Counted from the first letter of the stretch, positions 6,730 through 13,969 are shown. The stretch is 14,901 nt of DNA from RBG-16-66-20 sp036262835 (GCA_036262835.1 DATAID010000079.1:1-14901); one strand, 5' to 3'. Program-made: numbers and translations. Notes: a model not told the origin generated them from the sequence alone.

Positions 6730-7229
6730 GGTGGTCGGGCGTTTTGCTGCTGGTTGTTGCTCTCGAAGTCCTGGCAGCGGAAACCTTTTCCTTCGAGATG
6801 CCCGAGCCGCGGCTTCGCATCGTCGTTCCCGACATTCCCCGGATGAACATGGTGCAACAGCAGGGGCGCTTTATCGGATCCGCGGAGGGCGGCTATACGC
6901 TCTCGGTACTGACGCCCGCGGCGGACGCAGGGATGACGCCGCGCCATTGCGCGCAGTCCCTCGCCCGCCACGTCATCAACCGCTTCGGCCTCGATCCGAA
7001 ATTCGTCGTCGGCGTGCAGGCGAACGACGCGACCTTCGTCATGCTCTTTCCCTACCGCGCGCACCCGGTGATCCAGTTCAAGGCGTTCCTCCTCTCGGGC
7101 TGGAACGGCACGCACTGCGTCGAAGTCCACGTCTCGCGCACGATGGCGGACGCGCCGGAGAAGCAGATGGCGGAGGACCTCGCCCGCTGGTTCCAGGGCT
7201 TTCGCGGCGCGCGGATCGAGCCCTACTGA
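6726..7229 (+). CDS. Small exported protein of unknown function
   Basis: 167 residues; I do not recognise a family. The N-terminus MRWSGVLLLVVALEVLAAE is a plausible signal peptide with cleavage near VLA-A. The mature part is about 145 residues, mixed alpha/beta in appearance, with two cysteines (Cys75 and Cys131) that could form a periplasmic disulfide, and no further membrane segment. The ATG overlaps the previous stop by 4 bases, making it the last gene of the operon. Its end overlaps the end of the opposite-strand lipoprotein gene by 7 bases (7223-7229). The operon thus has two exported products, this protein and the solute-binding lipoprotein, which may work together outside the inner membrane; this is inference. 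Confidence 0.7.
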   Translation: MRWSGVLLLVVALEVLAAETFSFEMPEPRLRIVVPDIPRMNMVQQQGRFIGSAEGGYTLSVLTPAADAGMTPRHCAQSLARHVINRFGLDPKFVVGVQANDATFVMLFPYRAHPVIQFKAFLLSGWNGTHCVEVHVSRTMADAPEKQMAEDLARWFQGFRGARIEPY

Positions 7230-9514
7230 GATTTCAGGAATGAGGGCAGGGGCGCCGCGGCGGCGGGCGCCGCGCCCAGGTGCTTGAGCGCGGCGAGCGC
7301 CGCGGCCTGCTCGCGCCAGCACGAGGAATCGAGCGCCGATTGCGCGATCGCGGGCGAGTCGCCCGCCTCCAGCGCGGCGGCGCGAATCGCGCAAAGCGCG
7401 TTCCGGTCGAGCGCGGCGAGGATGCGCTGCATCTGCGGGCGCGGCGCAGGCCGGCCGCGCAGCGCGACCAGAAGCGGCGCGGCGAACGGCGTCACGGGTT
7501 CGCCGGTGAGCTGCCGCTCCATCTCGTCCCAGAGCCCCTGCGCTTCGCTGTCGCTCGCGGCACTCAGCACGCAGCGCAACGCCTCGCCGAGCGTGTAAGT
7601 GACGTTGAACGTGCCGGTCGGCAGCGCAGCGAGGCTGCCCCGCAGATCGGTGGCCAGCCGACGGCGGATCGAGGCAAAGAGGCGCGCGTCGCTCTGGCCT
7701 GACAGCAGCCCGGGCAGGAGGGCGTCGAGCGCGCGCGCGAGCGGCGGCGCGGGCTCGAGGGGCGGCGCCTCTTTCGGGCATTCGGGCACGAAAGGCGTTT
7801 CGCGCTCGATCGCCGCTGCGGCGAAGGGGCCGCCGAGCGCGGCCTGCGCGGCGGGGGCGGGCTCGGTTTTCCCGGCACGCTCGAAAGTCGATCCGGCGGG
7901 GTCGTACAAGAGGATTCCCACGGTCGGCAGCCCGCGCACCCACTCGGCGCGACCCCACAAGCGCCGGTCCGCGCCGCTCGAGCGGAAGCGGTTCGCGCCG
8001 GCGCGATCGAGGAGGATGCCGATGCCGTTCTCGGTGGCGGTCGCCTGCGCAGTCCCGGGTGCGTCGTACTCGTCGTCGCCCGCGTCGTCGCGCAGCACGC
8101 CGACCGACTGGTCGAGCCCCATGCCCTGGCCGACGCCAACGCGCAAGGCATAGGCGTCGTTGCCTGACTCGTCGCGGAGCACGCCGGCCGCCTGGTGCAC
8201 GCCGCAGCCCTGCGCGTAGCGCACCGCGCTGTAGCGATCGTCGCCGCCGCGGTCCCAGAGCAGGCCGGCGCCGAAGAAGTAGGCCGCGCCCTGCGCAAAC
8301 ATTTCGGCCTCGTACCGGTCGTCGCCCGCATCGTCGCGCAGGAGGCCGATTCCGCCGCCCAGGCTCGTGCGCCCGCCCAGGCCCGCGCCCTGCGCGAAGC
8401 TCACGCCGCCGCCGCGGCCGAAAGCATCGGCGATGCCGGTGGCGACGTAGTGATCGTTGCCCGCGCGATCCCAGAGCAGCCCCACGCCCGCGGTCATCCC
8501 GAAGCCCTCGCCGCCGGCGCGCACGCGATAGACGTCGTCGCCCGCAAAGTCGAGGATCGCGCCGATGCCGAACGCCGCCGCCCCCGCGCCGAACAGATCC
8601 GCCTCGTAGCGGTCGTCGCCCGAGAGATCCGCGACGACCGAAGCGCCGGCGATGGCGGCGGCGACTCCCGGTCTGGGCGATCCATAGCGGTCGTCGCCGG
8701 CGAAATCGAGGATCGCCGAGAAGCCGTGCAGGACGACATCCGACCCGGCATAGCGGTCGTTCCCCGCGAGGTCGACGATGACCGAGATCGCGCCACCGTC
8801 GACCAGCGCCCGCTCGTACGTGTCGTCGCCGCCCGGATCGAGGATGAGCGCCGCGGGCGGATGGCGATCGCCGGCCGCTGTGCCGATGATAATCGTGCCG
8901 ATCGCGGACTCGAATCGCTCGGCCTGATCGGGAAACCTGATGCGGCCCTGCATCGCCCGCAAGCTGCGCGCGAACCGGGCGGTTGCGGCGAGAAACGCGC
9001 GGTTCGCGCGATCCAGCGTCGCCAGATCGAGCGAGCGCTCGAGCGGGGCGAGTCGCGCAGCCGAAGGGAGCCGGGAGTCGAGCTCGCGCGCGAGCTCGGC
9101 CGTCTCGAGCGGGCTTCGCGCGGCGGAACGAAGCAGCCGTTGAGCCTCGGCGAGCTCCTCCAGGTAGGGCTGCAAGAGCTCTCGCGCCGGAAGGCTTTCT
9201 CCGGGCGTTGCGCCGGTCTCCATTGCCGCGGCGAGGTCCATGAGCTCGCGCGGCACCGCGCGCTCGAAGAACGCGGCGCTGCCGAGCGCGGCGAGCGGCC
9301 GGGCGAGGAGCTCGCCGGCGAGCGGCGGCACGAGCGGGGGCAGGGCGCCATCGTGGCGCAGCATGTTGTCGATGACGCCGAGCGCGTCGTGGCCGAGGGC
9401 GCGGCGCTCGAGGACCGACTCGATCTCGGCTTCAAGCGCCCGGTCCGCCGCGCCCGGCAACGTCGCGCACGCGGCGACGAGCGCCGCCGCGGCGAGCGCG
9501 AAGGCGGGCCTCAT
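7223..9514 (-). CDS. Lipoprotein with GDDxY tandem repeats (763 aa)
   Basis: I do not recognise a named family. The ATG at 9512-9514 overlaps the stop of the upstream PLP-enzyme gene (ATGA) and gives a lipoprotein signal peptide with lipobox VAAC (Cys16); the same frame stays open upstream to 9742 only as a shadow. Residues about 20-200 are Ala/Leu/Arg-rich and helical. Residues 226-510 contain at least eleven copies of D-x-x-G-[DN]-D-x-Y/F, beginning at 226, 248, 270, 296, 322, 349, 394, 421, 448, 476 and 503, with a degenerate DPAGSTF at 538. Each copy is preceded by a hydrophobic strand and separated by small, Gly/Ala-rich residues, suggesting a beta-solenoid with possible metal-binding loops. 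Residues 590-763 form another helical domain with several Cys. The last repeats diverge (GANRF). Expected location: periplasmic face of a membrane. Function unknown. Confidence 0.85.
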   Translation of the reverse strand: MRPAFALAAAALVAACATLPGAADRALEAEIESVLERRALGHDALGVIDNMLRHDGALPPLVPPLAGELLARPLAALGSAAFFERAVPRELMDLAAAMETGATPGESLPARELLQPYLEELAEAQRLLRSAARSPLETAELARELDSRLPSAARLAPLERSLDLATLDRANRAFLAATARFARSLRAMQGRIRFPDQAERFESAIGTIIIGTAAGDRHPPAALILDPGGDDTYERALVDGGAISVIVDLAGNDRYAGSDVVLHGFSAILDFAGDDRYGSPRPGVAAAIAGASVVADLSGDDRYEADLFGAGAAAFGIGAILDFAGDDVYRVRAGGEGFGMTAGVGLLWDRAGNDHYVATGIADAFGRGGGVSFAQGAGLGGRTSLGGGIGLLRDDAGDDRYEAEMFAQGAAYFFGAGLLWDRGGDDRYSAVRYAQGCGVHQAAGVLRDESGNDAYALRVGVGQGMGLDQSVGVLRDDAGDDEYDAPGTAQATATENGIGILLDRAGANRFRSSGADRRLWGRAEWVRGLPTVGILLYDPAGSTFERAGKTEPAPAAQAALGGPFAAAAIERETPFVPECPKEAPPLEPAPPLARALDALLPGLLSGQSDARLFASIRRRLATDLRGSLAALPTGTFNVTYTLGEALRCVLSAASDSEAQGLWDEMERQLTGEPVTPFAAPLLVALRGRPAPRPQMQRILAALDRNALCAIRAAALEAGDSPAIAQSALDSSCWREQAAALAALKHLGAAPAAAAPLPSFLKSQ
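7985..8839 (-). repeat. Coding tandem-repeat tract (GDDxY units)
   Basis: This is the DNA for residues 226-510 of the lipoprotein. Units recur at 66-84 bases (22, 22, 26, 26, 27, 45, 27, 27, 28 and 27 residues), the 45-residue gap probably hiding one decayed unit. On the + strand the recurring core reads like CGGTCGTCGCC, the reverse complement of codons for G-D-D-R. Unit sequences outside the core have diverged, so the array is old rather than a recent slippage product. Confidence 0.8.
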
Positions 9515-10644
9515 CCGCCGAGGTCGAGGAGCGGCTGGCAATCGGCCTCGGCGTGATACACCTGCGCCGACATCCGCGCCCACAGGCTTCCGCCGATCGC
9601 GTTCACGGCGACGACCGCGCGGCGGCGCTCCAGCAAGTGCCGCATGAGGCGCGCCGGATCCGCGCGCTGCCATCGCGGCGGCAGTCGCACCGCCATCATC
9701 GCGCCGTGAAGCGCGGGCGCGCCGTCCATCGGCGTGCCCCACGCCTCGGAGATCCTTTCCGCCCAGGCCGTCACAAGATGGTGGTTTCGCTTCATGACCT
9801 TTGAAGCGTCAAGATCTTTCAGGAAAGAAATTCCCGAAGGCACTGCGAGCCAGGCGGAGAAGTCGCGCGTGCCCGGCCAGTCGAACTCGGCGGCGAGGCC
9901 GCGGCCGTAGCCGTGCGAGATCGCGAGTGGGTGCAGGCCGCGCTGCGCGCGCGGGCTGGCCCAGAGAAAGCCGCTGCCTTTCGGCGCGAAGAGCCACTTG
10001 TGGCAATTGCCCGTGTACCAGTCGACGCCGAGCGCGCCGATGTCGAGCGCGATCTGGCCCGGCGCGTGCGCCCCGTCGACCAGCACCGGCACGCCGCGCG
10101 CGCGGGCGAGCGCGGCGATTTCCTTCACGGGGAGGATGAGGCCGGTGGGCGAAGTAATGTGGTCGATGACGAGGAGCCTGGTCTTTTTACTTATTTGCCG
10201 TTCCAGTTTTTCGAGAACAAGGTCGAAATCTGAAAGAGGCAAACCAAACCCTATCTCTACTGATTTGGCGCCACTTCGGCTGCAAACGAAGCGGATCGCC
10301 TGGCGCACCGCGTTGTAGCCGTGGCTGGTGGAGAGGATTTCGTCGCCGGGGCGAAACGCGAGCGAGCGCAGGACCGCGTTGACGCCCGCGGTCGCGTTCT
10401 CGACGAACGCGAGCTCCTTTGTCTTCACGTGGAGAAATTGCGCCAGCGAGCCGGCCGCGCTGCGAAGCGCGCCGGGCAGGGTCTCGCGCATGAAGCGGTC
10501 GGGGTTCGCCTCCATGCGCGCGCGCCAGCGCTCGGCCGCGGCGAGCACGACGCGCGGCGTGGCGCCGAAGGAGCCGTGATTGAGGAAGGAGGTTCCGCGT
10601 TCGAGAAGAAAGCGTCGGCGCAGCGCCGGACCGAAGGCGGTCAT
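9511..10644 (-). CDS. Class V aminotransferase-fold PLP enzyme, isopenicillin-N-epimerase-like
   Basis: 377 residues. The N-terminal FLNHGSFGATP and ENATAGVNAVLRSL match the class V / isopenicillin-N-epimerase-like group. The PLP site is clear: Asp190 in VDGAHAPGQ pairs with the pyridine nitrogen, and Lys216 in GNCHKWLFAPKGSGFLW forms the Schiff base. The FDWPGTRDFSAWLAVP segment (255-270) and the C-terminal RMSAQVYHAEAD are also typical. Relatives include epimerases, cysteine desulfurases and C-S lyases such as EgtE, so the exact reaction cannot be read from the sequence. Cytoplasmic, full length. Its stop overlaps the start of the GDDxY lipoprotein (ATGA), so the two are probably translated together. 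About bases 10181-10270 inside it are only about 41% GC. Divergent from the TauE gene. Confidence 0.9.
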   Translation of the reverse strand: MTAFGPALRRRFLLERGTSFLNHGSFGATPRVVLAAAERWRARMEANPDRFMRETLPGALRSAAGSLAQFLHVKTKELAFVENATAGVNAVLRSLAFRPGDEILSTSHGYNAVRQAIRFVCSRSGAKSVEIGFGLPLSDFDLVLEKLERQISKKTRLLVIDHITSPTGLILPVKEIAALARARGVPVLVDGAHAPGQIALDIGALGVDWYTGNCHKWLFAPKGSGFLWASPRAQRGLHPLAISHGYGRGLAAEFDWPGTRDFSAWLAVPSGISFLKDLDASKVMKRNHHLVTAWAERISEAWGTPMDGAPALHGAMMAVRLPPRWQRADPARLMRHLLERRRAVVAVNAIGGSLWARMSAQVYHAEADCQPLLDLGG

Positions 10645-10691
10645 CCGGAAAGTCTATAGAATCCCCGGCCTCGCATCGACAGGGATCGATC
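10645..10691. promoter_or_regulatory. Divergent intergenic region with palindromic TCTATAGA
   Basis: The 47 bases between the PLP enzyme and the TauE permease contain TCTATAGA (10653-10660), an 8-base palindrome offering a TATAGA -10-like hexamer on each strand. No good -35 is visible for either direction. AGGGA at 10681-10685 is a plausible ribosome site for the permease, 6 bases before the CTG at 10692. Confidence 0.35.
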
Positions 10692-11417
10692 CTGGACTTT
10701 CTCTTCGTTCTCGCCGTCGGCCTCGTCGCGGGCACGATCTCGGGCATCGTCGGCTTCGGCTCGTCCGTCATGCTGATGCCGGTGCTCGTCATCGCCTTCG
10801 GGCCGGTGCAGGCGGTGCCCATCATGGCGATCGCGGCGATCCTCGCGAACCTCTCGCGCGTCATGGTGTGGTGGCGCGCGATCGATTGGCGCATCTGCGG
10901 CGCCTACAGCGCGACCGCGGTGCCGTTCGCCGGGCTGGGCGCGCGCACGCTGCTGGTCGTGCCGGCGCAGGCCGTGGAAATCGGGCTCGGCACCTTCTTC
11001 CTCCTCATGATCGGCGTGCGCCGCTGGATGGCGGCGCGCCAGCTGCGCATCTCGCCCTGGCAGCTCGCGGCGATCGGCGTGCCGGTGGGCTTCCTCACCG
11101 GCGTGGTCGCCTCCACCGGCCCGGTGACCGCGCCGATCTTCCTCGCGGCGGGCCTCGTCAAGGGCGCCTTCCTGTCGAGCGAGGCGAGCGCCTCGCTCTT
11201 CGTCTATTTCGCCAAGGCGGCGGTGTTCCGCAGCTTCGGCGCGCTGCCGCTCGAGATCGTCGCCAAGGGCCTGATCATCGGCGCCTCCCTCATGGTCGGC
11301 GCCTTCGTGGCCAAGCGCTTCGTCCTCAGCATGGACCCGGCGCGCTTCAGCCTCCTCATGGACGGGCTCATGGTCTTTTCCGGCTCGACGCTCCTCTGGG
11401 CGGCGTTCTTCGGCTAA
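10692..11417 (+). CDS. TauE/SafE family membrane permease, probable CTG start
   Basis: About 241 residues of almost entirely hydrophobic sequence with 7-8 predicted membrane helices. The N-terminal pattern DFLFVLAVGLVAGTISGIVGFG matches the first helix and Gly-rich motif of TauE/SafE (TSUP) permeases, and a second half-repeat begins near GVPVGFLTGVVASTGPVTAPIF, as in this family of inverted or duplicated halves. Family members export sulfite, sulfoacetate or other small anions. No ATG, GTG or TTG exists in frame before 10770, and starting there would delete helix 1; CTG at 10692, with AGGGA upstream, restores the normal N-terminus. The alternative is a sequencing or assembly error. First gene of the operon continuing into the MaoC-like gene, 11 bases downstream. 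Confidence 0.85.
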   Translation: MDFLFVLAVGLVAGTISGIVGFGSSVMLMPVLVIAFGPVQAVPIMAIAAILANLSRVMVWWRAIDWRICGAYSATAVPFAGLGARTLLVVPAQAVEIGLGTFFLLMIGVRRWMAARQLRISPWQLAAIGVPVGFLTGVVASTGPVTAPIFLAAGLVKGAFLSSEASASLFVYFAKAAVFRSFGALPLEIVAKGLIIGASLMVGAFVAKRFVLSMDPARFSLLMDGLMVFSGSTLLWAAFFG

Positions 11418-11428
11418 GCTTCGAGCAC

Positions 11429-11884
11429 ATGAGCGAGGCGCTGCCCGTCGTCGGCCGGGGATTCTGCTACGAAGACTTGAAGGTCGGCTTTCGCTTCCGC
11501 ACCCACCGCCGCACCATCGCCGAGTCGGACCTCGCGGGCTTCGTCAACCTGACCTGGCTCACCGAGGAGCTCTTCACGGTGGAAGATGACAGCGAGCGCG
11601 CGATCAAGGGCCGCGCGGTGCCGGGCGCGCTCGTCTACTCGTTCGCCGAAGGGCTGCTCCTGCCCACCATGCAGGACACGGGGCTCGCCTTTCTCAACGC
11701 CACCATCGACGTCAAGGGGCCGACCATGGTCGGCGACACGATCCACGTCGAGTGCGAGGTCGTCGAGGCGCGGCTCACCTCCAAAGGCGATCGCGGCCTC
11801 GTGCGCTTCGCCAACAAGGTGGTAAACCAGAACGGCGCCACTGTGCTCGAATACAACCCGCTGCGCATGCTGAGACGAAAGTGA
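11429..11884 (+). CDS. MaoC-like hotdog-fold protein lacking the hydratase dyad
   Basis: 151 residues beginning MSEALPVVGRGFCYEDLKVG, a usual MaoC opening, followed by RTIAESDLAGFVNLTW, the RAVPGALVYSFAEGLL segment, and a C-terminal half with GPTMVGDTIHVECEVVEAR and RFANKVVNQNGATVLEY, the standard hotdog strands. R-specific enoyl-CoA hydratases of this family use Asp and His in a GD-x-NP-x-H motif; here the corresponding stretch is TWLTEELF, without either residue. The protein may act on another acyl-CoA with different residues, or serve as a binding or regulatory hotdog. The ATG at 11429 is the only sensible start; the frame open upstream is the permease shadow. The stop overlaps the next start by one base (TGATG). 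Cytoplasmic. Confidence 0.85.
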   Translation: MSEALPVVGRGFCYEDLKVGFRFRTHRRTIAESDLAGFVNLTWLTEELFTVEDDSERAIKGRAVPGALVYSFAEGLLLPTMQDTGLAFLNATIDVKGPTMVGDTIHVECEVVEARLTSKGDRGLVRFANKVVNQNGATVLEYNPLRMLRRK

Positions 11885-12276
11885 TGATCGATCACGTCGA
11901 CCATATCGTGCTCACCACTCGGGACCTGGACGGGTGCCTGCGCTTCTACTGCGACGTCCTCGGCATGAAGATGGAGAAGTTCCAGACCCCCGGCGCGACG
12001 CGCATCGCGCTCAAGTTCGGCAACCAGAAGATCAACATCCACGAATGGGGCAAGGAATTCACGCCGCGCGCCCATGTCGCGGCCCCGGGAACGCTGGATC
12101 TTTGCTTCATTTCTTCGGTCCCGTTGGAACAGGCAATAGAAAGATTGAAAGCCCATAAGGTCGAAATTCTGGAAGGCCCTGTCGCCAAAACGGGGGCAAC
12201 GGGCCCCATCCGTTCCGTCTACGTGCGCGATCCGGACCTGAACCTGATCGAGATTTCGGTGCCCGCGGGCAAGTGA
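11884..12276 (+). CDS. VOC-fold (glyoxalase/dioxygenase superfamily) protein
   Basis: 130 residues, two beta-alpha-beta-beta-beta modules. Likely metal ligands are His7 in DHVDHIVL, His53 or Glu54 in INIHEWG, and Glu123 in LNLIEIS; the position where glyoxalase I has its third ligand (His74 in E. coli) reads Asp72 in LDLCF. The DPDLNLIEI ending is the classic signature of the superfamily. Members include lactoylglutathione lyases, ring-cleavage dioxygenases, methylmalonyl-CoA epimerases and resistance proteins, and I cannot choose among them. The start overlaps the MaoC-like stop by one base, and the stop overlaps the next GTG by four (GTGA). A stretch around 12101-12190 is about 46% GC, well below the surrounding sequence. 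Confidence 0.88.
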   Translation: MIDHVDHIVLTTRDLDGCLRFYCDVLGMKMEKFQTPGATRIALKFGNQKINIHEWGKEFTPRAHVAAPGTLDLCFISSVPLEQAIERLKAHKVEILEGPVAKTGATGPIRSVYVRDPDLNLIEISVPAGK

Positions 12277-12728
12277 CCTCCGCGGTCTTCGCATTCCTGC
12301 ATTACCTTGGCGCGTTCGCGCTCATGGCGGGCCTCGTACTCGAGCTCGTGCTGCTGCGGCTTCCGCTCACGCCGGCCACGGGCAAGCGGATCCTCGGCGC
12401 CGATCTCGTCGTGGGCATCGCGGCGGTGATCGTGCTCGCGGCGGGCCTTTTGCGCGTCTTTTATTTCGAGAAGGGGCCCGACTACTACGCGCACAGCGCC
12501 CCCTTCATCGCCAAGATGGTGCTCTTCGCGCTCGTCTTCGCGCTCTCCATCACGCCGACGATCGAGTTTCTTTCCTGGCGCAAGACGCTCAAGGCGGGGC
12601 AGGCGCCGGTGGTCGCGGAGGCGAGAATCAAGCGCCTGCGCCGGCTCATCCACATGGAGCTGACCGGCCTTGTCCTGATCATCCTCGCCGCCACGCTGAT
12701 GGCGCATGGCATCGGGTACTTCGGTTAG
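12273..12728 (+). CDS. DUF2214 family integral membrane protein
   Basis: 151 residues with four hydrophobic segments (about 5-28, 43-66, 78-98 and 127-148). Features of the DUF2214 family are visible: an early membrane-embedded His (FLHYLGAFAL), a Glu in the first helix (LVLELVLLRL), GADLVVGIAA, LLRVFYFEKGPDYYAHSAPFIAKM and SITPTIEFLSW. The buried His and Glu and the conserved Arg are suggestive of heme or ion binding, but no function is established to my knowledge. The start is GTG at 12273, overlapping the VOC stop by 4 bases. Last gene of the operon; its TAG overlaps the stop of the opposite-strand threonine ammonia-lyase gene (12725-12728). Confidence 0.85.
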   Translation: MTSAVFAFLHYLGAFALMAGLVLELVLLRLPLTPATGKRILGADLVVGIAAVIVLAAGLLRVFYFEKGPDYYAHSAPFIAKMVLFALVFALSITPTIEFLSWRKTLKAGQAPVVAEARIKRLRRLIHMELTGLVLIILAATLMAHGIGYFG

Positions 12729-13939
12729 GCCGCGTCGAGCGTCCTGACCACCTGTATGCCCTGCGCCTGCAGGGCCGCGATCAGCGCCTGCGTGTGCTCC
12801 CGGTCGCGCGTCTCGATCGTGAACTCGACCTCGGGCGATCTTACCGAGGCGGTGCCGAAGACGCGCTGGTGCTGGACCTCGACGATGTTGCCGCCCGCCG
12901 CGCCGATGAGCGTCGTTACGCGCGCGAGGCTGCCGGCGATGTCGGGCATGACGATGCGCAGGCGCACGAGGCGCCCGTCGCGCACGAGGCCGCGCATCAG
13001 CACCGCGGAAAGGACGCGGGTGTCGATGTTTCCGCCCGCAAGGGTGACGCCGACGCGCCGGCCGGCGAAGCGCTTCGGGTATTGGAGCAGCGCCGCGAGG
13101 CCCGAGGCGCCGGCGCCCTCGGCCACCGTCTTCTCGATCTCGATCAGCGCGACGATCGCCCGTTCGATCGTCTCTTCTTCGACCAGCAGGACTTCTATCT
13201 TGTTTTCGCGAAGGATCTGCAGGGGCAGAGCCCCCGAATCGCCGACCGCCATGCCCTCCGCGATCGTGTCGCCGCCGACCTTGACCGGCGCGCCGGCGAG
13301 GTTCTGGTGCACCGCGGACCAGAGCTTCGATTCGACGCCGAGCACTTCGATCGCCGGATTGAGGCCTTTAGCGGCGATGGCCATGCCGGAGATGAGGCCG
13401 CCGCCGCCGACCGGGACGACGATCGCATCGAGGTCCGGCGCCTGCTCGAGCATCTCGAGCGCGACCGTGCCCTGGCCGGCGACGATCGCCGCATCGTCGT
13501 AGGGGTGGATGAAGGTGAGGCCCTGGCGCGCCTGCACCTCGCGCGCGTGCTTCGCCGCATCGGCGAGCGTATCGCCTTCGAGGATCACTTCGGCGCCGTG
13601 CACCTGCGTGCTTCTCACCTTGGTGTTCGGCGTGCCGCGCGGCATGACGATGACGGCGCGCACGCCGAGGCGCTTCGCATGATAGGCGACCCCTTGCGCG
13701 TGGTTGCCGGCGCTCATCGCGATCACGCCGCGGCCGCGCTCCTCGGGCGACAGGAGCAGAAGCTTGTTCAGCGCGCCGCGCTCCTTGAACGAGGAGGTGA
13801 ACTGCAGGTTCTCGAACTTGAGCCACACCTCGGCGCCGGCGAGCGTGGAGAGCGTGCGCGAATGCAGGCAGGGCGTGCGCTCGACCGCGCCGGCGATCCG
13901 CTTGGCGGCGGCGCGAACGTCCTCCAGAGTGACGGCCAT
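12725..13939 (-). CDS. ilvA: Threonine ammonia-lyase, short form with C-terminal ACT domain
   Basis: 404-residue PLP enzyme converting threonine to 2-oxobutanoate and ammonia, the first step of isoleucine synthesis, or catabolic when it is the TdcB type. Seen: the PLP lysine Lys52 in FTSSFKERGALNKL, the SAGNHAQG motif (76-83), the phosphate-binding glycine loop VGGGGLISG (177-185) and a C-terminal ACT domain (about 327-403: RLRIVMPDIAGSLARVTTLIG, GNIVEVQHQR). One ACT domain, not the two regulatory modules of the long E. coli IlvA, places it in the short ilvA/tdcB-like group. I take the ATG at 13937-13939 (MAVTLEDV); the open frame reaching 14044 runs through the divergent gene. Serine dehydration is also likely. 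Divergent from the FAD monooxygenase by 30 bases; convergent with the DUF2214 gene. Confidence 0.93.
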   Translation of the reverse strand: MAVTLEDVRAAAKRIAGAVERTPCLHSRTLSTLAGAEVWLKFENLQFTSSFKERGALNKLLLLSPEERGRGVIAMSAGNHAQGVAYHAKRLGVRAVIVMPRGTPNTKVRSTQVHGAEVILEGDTLADAAKHAREVQARQGLTFIHPYDDAAIVAGQGTVALEMLEQAPDLDAIVVPVGGGGLISGMAIAAKGLNPAIEVLGVESKLWSAVHQNLAGAPVKVGGDTIAEGMAVGDSGALPLQILRENKIEVLLVEEETIERAIVALIEIEKTVAEGAGASGLAALLQYPKRFAGRRVGVTLAGGNIDTRVLSAVLMRGLVRDGRLVRLRIVMPDIAGSLARVTTLIGAAGGNIVEVQHQRVFGTASVRSPEVEFTIETRDREHTQALIAALQAQGIQVVRTLDAA

Positions 13940-13969
13940 CAGCCAGTTTAGCGTCGCTATAATGAATTC
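13940..13969. promoter_or_regulatory. Divergent promoter region with perfect TATAAT box and 10-bp palindrome
   Basis: TATAAT at 13958-13963 reads toward the FAD monooxygenase and lies only 6 bases before its ATG (13970), placing the expected transcription start at or beside the A of the ATG. No clear -35 is seen at 16-18 bases. ATGAATTCAT (13962-13971) is a perfect 10-bp palindrome overlapping the start codon and could be an operator half or chance. Toward the ammonia-lyase, TAAACT (complement of 13945-13950) is a weak -10 candidate. Confidence 0.55.

Noticed and set aside
6525..7958. 477-codon open frame on the - strand
   Set aside because: It crosses a genuine convergent junction and reads antisense or out of frame to three supported genes.
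7985..8839. RTX-type calcium-binding toxin repeats
   Set aside because: The period is 22-28 residues, not 9, and the GG-x-G-x-D-x-hydrophobic consensus is absent; the protein has a lipobox rather than a C-terminal type I secretion signal.
7985..8839. CRISPR-like or noncoding repeat array
   Set aside because: The repeats are in phase with a 763-codon gene, vary in spacing, and have no conserved long direct repeats or uniform spacers.
8195..9556. 453-codon open frame on the + strand
   Set aside because: Antisense shadow of the repeat lipoprotein in very GC-rich DNA; the product is Arg/Ala-rich and shows no recognisable domain.
10770..11417. TauE/SafE gene starting at the first ATG
   Set aside because: This would remove the first membrane helix and its Gly-rich motif, which are plainly encoded upstream in the same frame.
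12794..13951. 385-codon open frame on the + strand
   Set aside because: Shadow of the threonine ammonia-lyase gene.
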